This document shows positions 8,639-16,955 of a stretch of DNA of 64,000 nucleotides, piece by piece. A program made the translations under genes and the position numbers. The notes beneath the pieces are model-generated. The model was not told where the DNA came from, did no database searches, and was given only the letters and a program-made list of their open reading frames with translations. The DNA is from Propionibacteriaceae bacterium (GTDB taxonomy: Bacteria > Actinomycetota > Actinomycetes > Propionibacteriales > Propionibacteriaceae), in assembly GCA_031267645.1 (NCBI GenBank), contig JAIRYW010000021.1, positions 1 to 64,000 of the forward strand, in the 5' to 3' direction. Each line of letters begins with the position of its first letter. The stretch's first letter is position 1.

Positions 8639-9772
8639 TCAATGGATGGTCAATCGGTTTCGCAGGACCAGGGCCACGGCGCCGAGGATGACGGCTCGCG
8701 GCTCTAGGTCGGAGCGACGCAGTCGGATCGGGCGTCGGCCGTCGAACTCGGTCCGTTCTGTGATCAAGGCCGAGGCGGCGGCTAAGAAGCCGTCGTCGAC
8801 CAAATCGGCCGGACCGCCCACCACCAAGTCGACCAGGTCGAGCATGCCGACCACCGGGGCCAAGGCCAGGCCCAGCCGACGGCCGGCCTCCGCCACCAGG
8901 GCGTCGCGGCGATCGGGTTGAGCGGCGATCCGTTCGGTCAGGGCCGGCACGGCGGCCCAGGTCTCCAAGCAGCCGCGTTTGCCGCAGGGGCAGGGCCGGC
9001 CGTTCTGCTCCACCACGACGTGGCCGATCTCGCCGGCCGCTCCCGAGGCTCCGACCACCGGCTGGCCCGAGATCAGCAGGCCGGCGCCGACGCCGCGCGA
9101 GATCTGGACTCGGACCAGGTCCGGCGCGCCGGAGCCGAAGCGATGCTCGGCCACGGCCGCCAGATTGGCGTCGTTGTGGACGTCGACGGGCAGGCCGAGG
9201 GCTTGGCTCAATCGTTCCTGGAGTGGGAATTGGTACCACTTCAGATTGTGGGCGGCCAGCACGGCGCCGTCCGGGGAGACCGTGCCGGGGGTGCCGACGC
9301 CGACTCCGGCCACCTCGTGTTGACAGGTCGCCCGTAAGCGCTGGACCAATTCGACCAAGCGGTCGAAGGCTTCCGGCCCAGTGGCTTGGTCCAGGGGTTG
9401 TTCGATCCGATGTCGGTCCTGGCCGTGCAGGCCGCAGACCGCTCCGGCGATGACCCGCTGGTCGGACAGATCGATGGCGATGATGTCGCGGGCCTGCTCC
9501 GGCACCGTCAGCAGGGTCGAGCGTTTGCCGGGCCGGTGGTTGAGGCTCATGCCGATCTCGGCGATCAGGCCCTCGGCCAAGAGCTGGGCCACGATGTCAG
9601 AGATGGTGACTCGGGTCAACCCGGTGCGTCGGGCCAGGTCGGCCCGAGACAGCCCGGGCTCGTCGTAGAGGGTTTCCAGAACCAGGCCCAGGTTGCTGCG
9701 CCGCCCGTCGATGGGTCGGATCAGCCGGCGATCCGCAGTGGGGCCGGCGGGGCGTTCATTGTCCCGTGCCAT
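8639..9772 (-). CDS. ROK-family transcriptional repressor (NagC/XylR type)
   Basis: A 377-residue regulator with an N-terminal winged helix-turn-helix (LSRADLARRTGLTRVTISD, about residues 40-60) and a C-terminal ROK sugar-sensing domain containing the zinc motif CPCGKRGCLE. Such proteins repress sugar operons and release DNA when the sugar or its phosphate binds. It is the first gene of the row that continues with the binding protein, both permeases and a ROK kinase, so local control is very likely. An inverted repeat abuts its start codon and may serve for autoregulation. Inducer identity is not visible; an amino sugar or glucoside is plausible. Confidence 0.9.
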   Translation of the reverse strand: MARDNERPAGPTADRRLIRPIDGRRSNLGLVLETLYDEPGLSRADLARRTGLTRVTISDIVAQLLAEGLIAEIGMSLNHRPGKRSTLLTVPEQARDIIAIDLSDQRVIAGAVCGLHGQDRHRIEQPLDQATGPEAFDRLVELVQRLRATCQHEVAGVGVGTPGTVSPDGAVLAAHNLKWYQFPLQERLSQALGLPVDVHNDANLAAVAEHRFGSGAPDLVRVQISRGVGAGLLISGQPVVGASGAAGEIGHVVVEQNGRPCPCGKRGCLETWAAVPALTERIAAQPDRRDALVAEAGRRLGLALAPVVGMLDLVDLVVGGPADLVDDGFLAAASALITERTEFDGRRPIRLRRSDLEPRAVILGAVALVLRNRLTIH

Positions 9773-9795
9773 GTTTGTTAGTCAACTTTACAAAC
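9773..9795. promoter_or_regulatory. candidate ROK operator, inverted repeat
   Basis: GTTTGT (9773-9778) and ACAAAC (9790-9795) form an inverted repeat with an 11-base A/T-richer centre, directly against the start codon of the ROK repressor. The stretch 9771-9805 is the most AT-rich part of this intergenic region. Binding here would block the transcription start of the repressor gene. I did not find a second copy before the binding-protein gene. Confidence 0.5.
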
Positions 9796-9852
9796 ATAAT
9801 CCGAGTCAAGTCCGGTCCCGGATCGAGACCAATTCGTTATCGACCGGCTGGG

Positions 9853-10608
9853 TCAGGCCCTCAGCAGCCGGCGCCGCAAGCGGCTCAGGACCCGCGCCTG
9901 CCCGCCGTGGCGCTTGAACCAACCGGCCGGGCCGCCGGGCTGATCGTCCAGTCGGGCCAGGACGGCTTCGATGGCCTGGGCCGGGGCCTCCATCAGGTCG
10001 GGCGGCAGCTTGGCCAGCGTGGTCAGGTCAGCCGCTTGGCTGGTGGTGAGGATGGTCCGGGCCACGACCTGGGGCATGACCGGGCCGGTCCGGGTGTAGT
10101 CGGCCACGATGGCCGACTGGGGCAGACCCAACAGGCTGAGGGTGAGGGCGACCACCACGCCGGTGCGGTCCTTGCCGGCCGTGCAGTGGACCAGGACCGG
10201 CCCCGGGGCCTGGGCCACCAGCTCGACCGCGCGCACCGCCAAGGAGGCGGCGGAGTCGGACAACATGGCTAAGTAGAGCTCGGCCAGGCCGGTTCGGAGC
10301 TGGCCGGGATGGCTGGTCCCGCCCTGCAACAGGGGCAGGTCGACCACCTCGGCCAGCTCGGCCCAAGGGTGGGGCTGGCTCTTCTCGGGTTGGTCGCGCA
10401 GGTCGATGACGGTGCGCGGCGGCCAATCCGGCCATCCGACCGGTGCCCGGTCGTCGGAGTGGGGAGCGTCCGAACGCCAGAAGACCCCGACCCGGAGCGC
10501 CGGGTCGGCCGAGGCCACGTCGCGCAGATTGACCAGGTGGTCGGGGACGCCCCGGTGGTCGGGAAGGACTAGGTGGTCGGGGCGGTCATTCGGTCGGCCA
10601 GCGTTCAT
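9853..10608 (-). CDS. tyrosine/dual-specificity phosphatase, Y_phosphatase3 type
   Basis: A 251-residue cytoplasmic phosphatase with the signature HCTAGKDRTG, giving the catalytic cysteine and the phosphate-binding arginine. The N-terminal NLRDV and the FWRSDAPH and VIDLRDQPE segments are typical of the bacterial family whose members hydrolyse phosphotyrosine and phosphoinositides. The start at 10608 is preferred because GGAGGG lies five bases upstream; a TTG twelve bases earlier is less likely. The gene follows the histidine phosphatase gene by 12 bp and is probably cotranscribed. The substrate is not known. Confidence 0.85.
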   Translation of the reverse strand: MNAGRPNDRPDHLVLPDHRGVPDHLVNLRDVASADPALRVGVFWRSDAPHSDDRAPVGWPDWPPRTVIDLRDQPEKSQPHPWAELAEVVDLPLLQGGTSHPGQLRTGLAELYLAMLSDSAASLAVRAVELVAQAPGPVLVHCTAGKDRTGVVVALTLSLLGLPQSAIVADYTRTGPVMPQVVARTILTTSQAADLTTLAKLPPDLMEAPAQAIEAVLARLDDQPGGPAGWFKRHGGQARVLSRLRRRLLRA

Positions 10609-10620
10609 GCCGCCCTCCAA

Positions 10621-11217
10621 TCAGTCTTCGACCCGGAAGCGGTCGGACCATTCGACCATGCGCCAACCGCGGGCGACCTGGTCCAGCACGATCAGCCCGG
10701 TGTTCTCGACCCGCCAACTCCTGGCCTCGGGCAGAGGCAGATTGAGGGACCGGACGGTGGCCCAGACCCGCATGGCGGCGCCGTGGCTGACGGCCACCGC
10801 GCAGTCGGCCCCGCTGGCGGTCAGATCGGCGATGGCGGCGTCGTAACGGGCCATGAACTCCAAACCGTTCTCGGCTCCGGGCATCCGGACGGTCGGATCC
10901 TCGACCCAAGAGGCGAGGACGTCTTGGTAGGGCTGCCAGTCCAGGTCCATCTCCCAGTCGCCGGCCTGGACCTCGCGCAGGCCGGGGTGGAGCTGTAGCT
11001 CCAGGTCGCGGGCCTGGGCCAGGGGGGTGGCGGTCTGCTGGGTCCGGGTCAGATCCGAGCTGAAAATCAGATCGATGGACTGGCCGGCCAGAGTCTCGAC
11101 CAGGGTTTCGGCTTGGCTCAAGCCGCGGACGTTCAGGGGCAGGCCGGGGTGGGCGGTGTCGAGCAGATGCTCGACGTTGCCTCGGGTCTCGCCGTGCCGG
11201 ATCAGGATCAACCTCAT
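10621..11217 (-). CDS. histidine phosphatase family protein
   Basis: A 198-residue member of the phosphoglycerate-mutase-like branch-2 fold. The catalytic RHGET motif is at residues 8-12, a second conserved SSDLTRTQQTA segment follows, and the SHGAAMRVW segment supplies the second histidine. Members hydrolyse small phosphate esters through a phosphohistidine intermediate. It forms a two-gene unit with the tyrosine phosphatase and is divergent from nagB, with 146 bp between the two start codons. Glycolytic mutase activity is unlikely given the length and sequence; the natural substrate is unknown. Confidence 0.87.
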   Translation of the reverse strand: MRLILIRHGETRGNVEHLLDTAHPGLPLNVRGLSQAETLVETLAGQSIDLIFSSDLTRTQQTATPLAQARDLELQLHPGLREVQAGDWEMDLDWQPYQDVLASWVEDPTVRMPGAENGLEFMARYDAAIADLTASGADCAVAVSHGAAMRVWATVRSLNLPLPEARSWRVENTGLIVLDQVARGWRMVEWSDRFRVED

Positions 11218-11363
11218 GGCGCCAAGCCTAATCGGACCGACCCGGTGCCGACGGGCCTGGCCACCGGGGGATCGGACCGGGCAGACGGACCGGGGCGGCC
11301 GACCGGATTGGGACGGGCCGATATGGTGGTTGGACCGTAAGCCGTACGAAAGGGACGCTCCGC

Positions 11364-12158
11364 ATGGATGTCATCATCTGCTCCGACCAGGACCAGGCCG
11401 GCGCCCGTACCGCCGCCAAGGTGGCCCAGGTGGCTCGCCAAGTCGGCCCCCGCGTGGTCATCGGGGTGGCCACCGGGTCCTCCCCGCTCCAGGCCTACAG
11501 CGCCTTGGCCGGCTTGATCGCGGCCGGGCGGCTCGACCTCGGCCAGGCCTCCGCCTTCGCCCTGGACGAGTACGTCGGGCTGCCGTGGGGCCATCCCCAA
11601 AGCTACCACGAGGCCATTCGTCAGACCGTCACCGAGCCGCTCGGGTTGGACCCGACCCGGGTCCAGGTGCCCAACGGCTTCGCCCCCGACCTGGCCCAGG
11701 CCGCCCGTGACTACGAGCACGCCATCGTCGACGCCGGCGGCGTCGACATCCAGATCCTGGGGGTGGGGTCGAACGGGCACATCGGCTTCAACGAGCCGAC
11801 CAGTTCGCTCAGCTCGCGCACGCGCATCAAAACCCTGACCGAGCAGACCCGCATCGACAACCAGCGCTTTTTCGGCGGCTTGGAGGAGGTGCCCCGGCAC
11901 TGCCTGACTCAGGGCCTGGGCACCATCATGGACGCCCGTCACGTCGTCTTGGTGGCCACCGGCGGACACAAGGCGCGGGCCGTCAAAGCCATCGTGGAAG
12001 GGCCGATCACGGCGATGTGGCCGGGCTCGGTGCTGCAATTGCACCGCCAGGCCACCATCGTGGTGGACGAGGCCGCCGCCGCCGACCTGGAACTGGCCGC
12101 CTACTACCGCAAGATGTACGACAACCTGCCCGACTGGCAGCGTCTGCCCCTGGCCTGA
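11364..12158 (+). CDS. nagB: glucosamine-6-phosphate deaminase
   Basis: A 264-residue enzyme converting glucosamine 6-phosphate to fructose 6-phosphate and ammonia. Clear family segments are GVATGSSPLQAY, the FALDEYVGL active-site loop with the catalytic Asp, GVGSNGHIGFNEP, and SSLSSRTRIKTLT. An AAAGGG ribosome-binding site precedes the ATG. It stands 10 bp upstream of nagA, so the two are one operon that completes breakdown of N-acetylglucosamine 6-phosphate. The neighbouring ROK kinase and ABC transporter may supply that phosphate ester. Confidence 0.96.
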   Translation: MDVIICSDQDQAGARTAAKVAQVARQVGPRVVIGVATGSSPLQAYSALAGLIAAGRLDLGQASAFALDEYVGLPWGHPQSYHEAIRQTVTEPLGLDPTRVQVPNGFAPDLAQAARDYEHAIVDAGGVDIQILGVGSNGHIGFNEPTSSLSSRTRIKTLTEQTRIDNQRFFGGLEEVPRHCLTQGLGTIMDARHVVLVATGGHKARAVKAIVEGPITAMWPGSVLQLHRQATIVVDEAAAADLELAAYYRKMYDNLPDWQRLPLA

Positions 12159-12168
12159 GGCGAGCGGC

Positions 12169-13404
12169 ATGGCTGAACCAAGCGATGGGGGCGCCCCGAT
12201 GGCCGGGGCGGAGGAGCGGAGCGCCAGTGGCCCGGCCGGGATCGGCGGTCCGATCGAGCGGGCGGCCGGGCCCGACCAGAGCTGGCTGATCGCCAGCCCC
12301 GGGCTGTGGGAAGGCGGCCAGAGCGGCTTCCGGGCCGGCTGGGTCGAATTGGCCCAAGGCCGGATCAAGGCCGTCGGCTTCGGGCCCAGCCCGCGGCCGG
12401 CTGACCAAACGGTGGACGGACTGGTCGCCCCCGGCTTGGTCGACGTCCACTGCCACGGCGGCGGCGGAGCCAGTTTCACCGATCCGGACCCGGACCAGTT
12501 GGCGACCGCCATCGCCGTCCACCGCCGGGCCGGGACCACCACTTTGGTGGCCTCGCTGGTCTCAGCCTCGCTGGAGCAGATCGAGGCCCAGCTGGACCGT
12601 CTGCGCCCCCTGGTCGAAGCCGGCGAGTTAGCCGGGGTGCATCTGGAGGGCCCCTGGCTGGCTCCGGGCAAACGCGGCGCCCACGACCCCGAGCTGTTGT
12701 CTTGGCCGACCCCGGCGGCGGTCGATCGCGTGCTGGCGCAGAGCGACATCGTGCGTATGGTCACCATCGCCCCCGAACTGCCCGGCGCCCTGGCCGCCGT
12801 CGAACGGCTGAGCGAAGCCGGCCTGGTGGCCGCCATCGGTCACACCGAGGCCGACCTGGCCACCGCCACGGCCGCCATCGCGGCCGGCGCCAGGGGGGCC
12901 ACCCACCTCTTCAACGCCATGCCGCCGCTCAGCCACCGCGCCCCCGGACCGGTGTTGGCGCTGTGGCGCGACCGGCGCGTCTTCTGCGAGCTGATCGCCG
13001 ACGGCCACCACCTCGACTTGGACCTGGTCGGATTCGTCTTGGCCCAGATTCCGGATCGGGCCGTCCTCATCACCGACGCCATGGCGGCAGCCGGCATGGG
13101 CGACGGCCACTACCAACTGGGCGGTCTGCCGGTCGAGGTGGCCGAGGGCGTGGCCCGCTTGGCCGGCCAGTCCACCATCGCTGGCTCCACCATCCGGCTG
13201 AGCCAGGCGGTGGCCAACCTGGTGGCGGCCGGCCAGCCCCTGGTCCCGACCCTGGCCGCCGCCAGCGCCGGGCCAGCCGACTATCTGGGCTTGCCCGGGG
13301 TCGGCCGCCTCGTCCCCGGCGCTTGGGCCGACTTGGTCGAGGTCGACCCGAGCGGTCGGGTCAAGCCTTTGCTACGCCGGGGCCGCCCAGCGGCGGCCGG
13401 CTGA
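12169..13404 (+). CDS. nagA: N-acetylglucosamine-6-phosphate deacetylase
   Basis: A 411-residue amidohydrolase that removes acetate from N-acetylglucosamine 6-phosphate before NagB acts. The metal-binding HCHG, the HLEGPWL glutamate, the IGHTEAD and ATHLFNAM histidines, and the catalytic aspartate in ITDAMAA are all present. The first ~40 residues (Gly/Pro/Ala-rich) precede the usual start of the fold; translation might begin at the second ATG (residue 11), but the first ATG is well placed 10 bp after nagB. No signal peptide, so the enzyme is cytoplasmic. Confidence 0.95.
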   Translation: MAEPSDGGAPMAGAEERSASGPAGIGGPIERAAGPDQSWLIASPGLWEGGQSGFRAGWVELAQGRIKAVGFGPSPRPADQTVDGLVAPGLVDVHCHGGGGASFTDPDPDQLATAIAVHRRAGTTTLVASLVSASLEQIEAQLDRLRPLVEAGELAGVHLEGPWLAPGKRGAHDPELLSWPTPAAVDRVLAQSDIVRMVTIAPELPGALAAVERLSEAGLVAAIGHTEADLATATAAIAAGARGATHLFNAMPPLSHRAPGPVLALWRDRRVFCELIADGHHLDLDLVGFVLAQIPDRAVLITDAMAAAGMGDGHYQLGGLPVEVAEGVARLAGQSTIAGSTIRLSQAVANLVAAGQPLVPTLAAASAGPADYLGLPGVGRLVPGAWADLVEVDPSGRVKPLLRRGRPAAAG

Positions 13405-13460
13405 TTCCGGGGAGGGGACGACCCCAGCTCGGTCCGGGCCGGACCGGATAGCGTGGGGGT

Positions 13461-14645
13461 GTGAGAGACAGCGCCGCCGAGCCCCGACCGCGAGCGTTGG
13501 AGTTCTTCGCCGGGGTCGGCTTGGCCCGGCTCGGTCTGGAGCGGGCTGGTTTCGAAGTGGTCTGGTCGAACGACCGTGACCCGGTCAAGCAGGCTATGTA
13601 CGCGGCTCACTTCCGGGACGGCCCCGGGCACCCCTACCTGGTGGACGACGTCGGTCAGGTCCGCCCGCACCAGTTGCCGGGCGGGGCCGACTTGGCTTGG
13701 GCCTCCTCGCCCTGCACCGACCTGTCTTTGGCCGGCACGCGGTCCGGTCTGGCCGGGCCGCAGTCGAGCGCTTTCTGGCTCTGGGTCGAATTGCTGGCCG
13801 GCCTGGGCTCCGAGGCTCCGGCCGTGCTGGTGTTGGAGAACGTGACCGGTCTGGCCAGCTCGCATGGCGGGGCCGACCTGAGGGCCGCCATCCAGGGGCT
13901 GAACCGACTGGGCCACTCGGTCGACCTGCTGGTGCTGGACGCCCGTCGCTTCCTGCCCCAGTCGCGGCCCCGGCTGTTCCTGGTCGGGGCCAAAGATCCG
14001 CCCGCCAGCGACAACGCGGCCTCGGAGCTACGTCCCCGATGGACCGAGCCTTTCCACGACGACCCCAGCCTGCGGACGCACCGGGCCCCGTTGCCGGCCC
14101 CGCCGCCGCTGCGCGACTCGGGCTTGGACGATCTGGTGGAAGACCTGTCAGCGGACGATCCGCGCTGGTGGGGGCCCGAACGCCGGGCCGCTTTCCTGGG
14201 TTCGCTGTCGCCCGGCCAAGCCCGGCGGCTGGACCAGCTCAGCCTGGCCGAGACTGTCACCCATCGGACCGCCTACCGTCGGACCCGGCAGGGCCAAGCC
14301 CGCTGGGAGGTCCGGGCCGACCCGGTGGCGGGTTGTCTGCGCACGGCCCGGGGCGGCTCCTCCAAGCAGGCCGTCGTCCGCCTGGGCCGCGGCCAGGTCC
14401 AGTCCCGTTGGCTGACCCCTCTGGAGTGCGCCCGTCTGATGGGGGCCGACGACTTCGAACTGGCCGGCGCGCGCGTCAACCAGGCCTGGTTCGCCTTCGG
14501 CGACGCCGTGGCCGTGCCAGTGGTCGAATGGCTGGCCCGGGAGTGCCTGCTCCCGCTGACCAACGGCCGCCACCGCCTCGCGCCGGCGGCTGACCGGCCG
14601 GTCGCCGCAGCTCTGAGCGACCCAGGCCCGGTGCCGCAGCTCTGA
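13461..14645 (+). CDS. DNA (cytosine-5)-methyltransferase, apparently solitary
   Basis: A 394-residue C5-cytosine methyltransferase. Visible motifs in order are the AdoMet loop FFAGVGLARLGLE, the catalytic SSPCTDLSLAG with the nucleophilic cysteine, VLENVTG, QSRPRLFLVG, and the final FGDAVAVPVVEWL. The region between about residues 200 and 330 is the target-recognition part, so specificity cannot be predicted. The start is a GTG. There is no restriction endonuclease or very-short-patch repair gene next to it; the HNH nuclease 2.3 kb downstream is a small standard type and separated by RidA and RtcB. It could be an orphan epigenetic methylase or an anti-restriction function. Confidence 0.9.
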   Translation: MRDSAAEPRPRALEFFAGVGLARLGLERAGFEVVWSNDRDPVKQAMYAAHFRDGPGHPYLVDDVGQVRPHQLPGGADLAWASSPCTDLSLAGTRSGLAGPQSSAFWLWVELLAGLGSEAPAVLVLENVTGLASSHGGADLRAAIQGLNRLGHSVDLLVLDARRFLPQSRPRLFLVGAKDPPASDNAASELRPRWTEPFHDDPSLRTHRAPLPAPPPLRDSGLDDLVEDLSADDPRWWGPERRAAFLGSLSPGQARRLDQLSLAETVTHRTAYRRTRQGQARWEVRADPVAGCLRTARGGSSKQAVVRLGRGQVQSRWLTPLECARLMGADDFELAGARVNQAWFAFGDAVAVPVVEWLARECLLPLTNGRHRLAPAADRPVAAALSDPGPVPQL

Positions 14646-14652
14646 GCGACCC
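14604..14652. repeat. 20-bp direct duplication over the methyltransferase stop
   Basis: The same 20 bases occur at 14604-14623 and 14633-14652, 29 bp apart. The second copy contains the stop codon in the coding frame; the first is read in another frame. Confidence 0.8.
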
Positions 14653-14847
14653 CGCCCCGGCGCGCGTCCGCCGCCGCGCCCCGGCTCGGTCGGGCCAAGG
14701 TCGTACAGAGCCCCTATCCGACAGACTCGGTTCAGGAGGCAGCCCCAGCGTCCCGCCCCGGCCGACCCCAGGGTCGTACGGCGCCAGGGCCGGTCCGGAC
14801 ATTCGTCTATGCTCGGTCGCAGCCCCCAGACCAGGCAGGAGATCGAC

Positions 14848-15240
14848 ATGACCCAACCCCAGGCCCTGACCAGCGCCGCCGCCCCGGACGCCATCGGTCC
14901 CTACTCGCAGGCCGTGGTCAGCGGCGATCTGATCTTTTGCTCCGGCCAGCTCGGGCTCGATCCGGCCAGCGGCGAGTTGGTCGGGCCGACGGCGGCGGAG
15001 CAGGCCGACCGGGCCCTGGCCAATCTGGCGGCCGTCTTGGCCGAGGCCTCTCTGAGCTTGGCCGACGTGGTCAAGACCACCGTCTTCGTGCTCGACCTGG
15101 CCGATTTCGCGGCCGTCAACGCCGTCTACGGCGAGCGCTTCGACGGCCCGGTCAAACCAGCCCGGTCGACCGTCCAGGTGGCGGGATTGCCCAAGGGCGG
15201 GCGGGTCGAGATCGAGGCCGTGGCCCGGCGGACGGTCTGA
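14848..15240 (+). CDS. RidA family enamine/imine deaminase
   Basis: A 130-residue RidA/YjgF-type protein that hydrolyses reactive enamine and imine intermediates from PLP enzymes. The family marks AIGPYSQAV, FCSGQLGLD and the C-terminal KPARSTVQVAGLPKGGRVEIEA with the conserved arginine and glutamate are intact. The start at 14848 follows a GCAGGAG ribosome-binding site; the frame is open 39 bases further upstream but without such a site. It is a free-standing gene with about 200 bp of non-coding DNA on its 5' side. Confidence 0.94.
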   Translation: MTQPQALTSAAAPDAIGPYSQAVVSGDLIFCSGQLGLDPASGELVGPTAAEQADRALANLAAVLAEASLSLADVVKTTVFVLDLADFAAVNAVYGERFDGPVKPARSTVQVAGLPKGGRVEIEAVARRTV

Positions 15241-15333
15241 GCCGAGCCCCCCCGCGGGGTTGGAGCAGGTGATTTGACCCGACTAGGGCCGGTCGATATT
15301 CTGCTCTACTCGCTTGGCTCAGAAAGGGATCCG

Positions 15334-15456
15334 ATGAAAAGCCTCAGCCGCTTCCAGCCGCGTCACCAGTCGGTGTCGACGGTGGCCGCCGGGCGATTCA
15401 ATCGTGAACCCGGCGACACCAGTCGCTCCGCCGGAAGCGGGCCGAACGGTCAGTGA
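15334..15456 (+). CDS. possible 40-aa leader peptide upstream of rtcB
   Basis: A short open frame beginning MKSLSRFQPRHQ with an AGAAAGGGAT ribosome-binding sequence at good spacing before its ATG. It is basic and Ser/Arg-rich, with no membrane span and no family I recognise. It lies inside the structured region upstream of rtcB and ends 26 bp before a terminator-like hairpin. It may be a real small protein, a leader peptide, or a chance frame within a structured RNA. Confidence 0.3.
   Translation: MKSLSRFQPRHQSVSTVAAGRFNREPGDTSRSAGSGPNGQ
15372..15420 (+). other. structured RNA segment in the rtcB leader
   Basis: Bases 15372-15378 pair with 15414-15420 (7 bp) and 15389-15393 pair with 15409-15413 (5 bp); the 3' arms are contiguous, the 5' arms are split by ten bases. 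A CGA/TCG tip closes a TTCAA loop. I recognise no known RNA family. Confidence 0.4.
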
Positions 15457-15481
15457 GACACCTCCGTGTCATGACCGCACG

Positions 15482-15520
15482 ACCGCCCGCTCACCGCTGA
15501 GAGCCGGGCGGTTCTCTTTT
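15482..15520 (+). terminator. intrinsic terminator or attenuator upstream of rtcB
   Basis: ACCGCCCG (15482-15489) pairs with CGGGCGGT (15505-15512), extended inside by CTCA/TGAG, and is followed by TCTCTTTT. It lies 88 bp before the rtcB start codon and in the same direction, so it either ends a short upstream transcript or attenuates rtcB. Confidence 0.65.
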
Positions 15521-15608
15521 GTCCGGCCCCGTTCTCAGTCGGTCCCACCCGAGAATCCAACCAAACCAGATCGACATCGTCTTGAGCTGTCCCAAGGAGG
15601 ACGACACC

Positions 15609-16826
15609 ATGACCAGCACCAATTTCCCGATCGCCCTGCCCGGGGCCCAAGACGGCAACACTTTGATGTGGGCGGATCCGGCCGAGGTCGAACAGGCCGC
15701 CCAGCGGCAACTGCGTAACATCTCGCGGCTGCCCTGGGTCGAGGCCGTCAGAGTGATGCCGGACGTCCACCTGGGCAAGGGGGCCACCGTCGGATCGGTC
15801 ATAGCCATGCGCGACGCCGTCTCGCCGGCCGCCGTCGGCGTCGACATCGGCTGCGGCATGGCGGCGATCAAGACCTCGCTGCGGCTGGCCGATCTGCCGG
15901 ACGACCTGCACGCCCTGCGGCTGGCCGTCGAAGCGGTGGTACCGGTCGGTTTCAACGCCCACAGCCACGACGCCCCGGTGCTGAAGCGGGAGCGGTCGCT
16001 GCGGGAGCGGCGGGACCGGTTGTTCGAACGCTTCGACCAGCTCAAGGCCCCGGGGGTGTCCGACCGTTTCGGGCGGGCCCTGGCCCAGTGTGGCACGCTG
16101 GGCGGCGGCAACCACTTCATTGAATTGTGCGCCGGCGACGACGAGTCGATCTGGCTGACCCTGCACTCCGGTTCGCGTAACATCGGCAAGGAGTTGGCTG
16201 AACGGCACATCGCCTCGGCTAGGACCTTGGAGCACAACCTCGGCTTGCCCGACCGTGATCTGGCCGTCTTCCTGGCCGGCAGCGCCGAGATGGAGGCCTA
16301 CCTGCACGACCTGTGGTGGGCCCAGGACTACGCCCTGCTCAACCGGCACGTCATGCTGGCCACCGTCACAGCCGAGCTCAGACGGTGGTGCGCGGAGCAG
16401 GGTCGGACGGTCGAGTTCGAGGACCCGATCCAGTGCCACCACAACTACGTGGCTCAGGAGAGGTACGACGGCGTCGACCTGATCGTGACCCGTAAGGGCG
16501 CCATCAGGGCCGGCCTGGGCGACCTGGGGCTGATCCCCGGTTCGATGGGGACTGGTTCGTACGTCGTGCGCGGCCTGGGCTCGCTGGCTTCGCTCAACTC
16601 GGCCTCGCACGGGGCCGGGCGGCGGATGTCCCGGGGCGAGGCCAAGCGGCGTTTCAACGAGGCCGACCTGGCCCAGCAGACCGCTGGGATCGAGTGTCGG
16701 AAGGACGCCGGCGTGGTGGACGAGATCCCTCAGGCCTACAAGGACATCGACCAGGTCATGGCGGCTCAGGCCGACCTGGTCGAAGTGGTGGCCCGGCTCC
16801 ACACCCTGCTCTGCGTCAAGGGCTGA
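15609..16826 (+). CDS. rtcB: RtcB RNA ligase
   Basis: A 405-residue RtcB ligase joining 2',3'-cyclic phosphate (or 3'-phosphate) and 5'-OH RNA ends with GTP and Mn2+. The metal-binding and guanylylation residues are visible in VMPDVHLGKGATVGS, GVDIGCGM, GGGNHFIELC, and the later QCHHNYVAQE segment. The C-terminal NSASHGAGRRMSR contains the histidine that is guanylylated in the family. The ATG at 15609 has a strong AAGGAGG site; the frame is open upstream to 15519 without one. No archease gene is adjacent. It may repair RNA cut by toxins or by stress nucleases. Confidence 0.95.
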   Translation: MTSTNFPIALPGAQDGNTLMWADPAEVEQAAQRQLRNISRLPWVEAVRVMPDVHLGKGATVGSVIAMRDAVSPAAVGVDIGCGMAAIKTSLRLADLPDDLHALRLAVEAVVPVGFNAHSHDAPVLKRERSLRERRDRLFERFDQLKAPGVSDRFGRALAQCGTLGGGNHFIELCAGDDESIWLTLHSGSRNIGKELAERHIASARTLEHNLGLPDRDLAVFLAGSAEMEAYLHDLWWAQDYALLNRHVMLATVTAELRRWCAEQGRTVEFEDPIQCHHNYVAQERYDGVDLIVTRKGAIRAGLGDLGLIPGSMGTGSYVVRGLGSLASLNSASHGAGRRMSRGEAKRRFNEADLAQQTAGIECRKDAGVVDEIPQAYKDIDQVMAAQADLVEVVARLHTLLCVKG

Positions 16827-16955
16827 GCCGGGGGGACGGGCGGGGTCTCGGCCAGCGGATGGCCGGAGCCCCGAGCCGAGACGAGCCGACGACACGGCCG
16901 CGATGAGCCGCCCGATCGAAGAGTGATACTGAAGAATGTGGCAAGGAGGCCGGAT

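Noticed and set aside
15372..15420. A tRNA-like T-arm in the rtcB leader
   Set aside because: Only the short TTCAA loop resembles it; no acceptor stem, anticodon arm or D-arm could be built around it.
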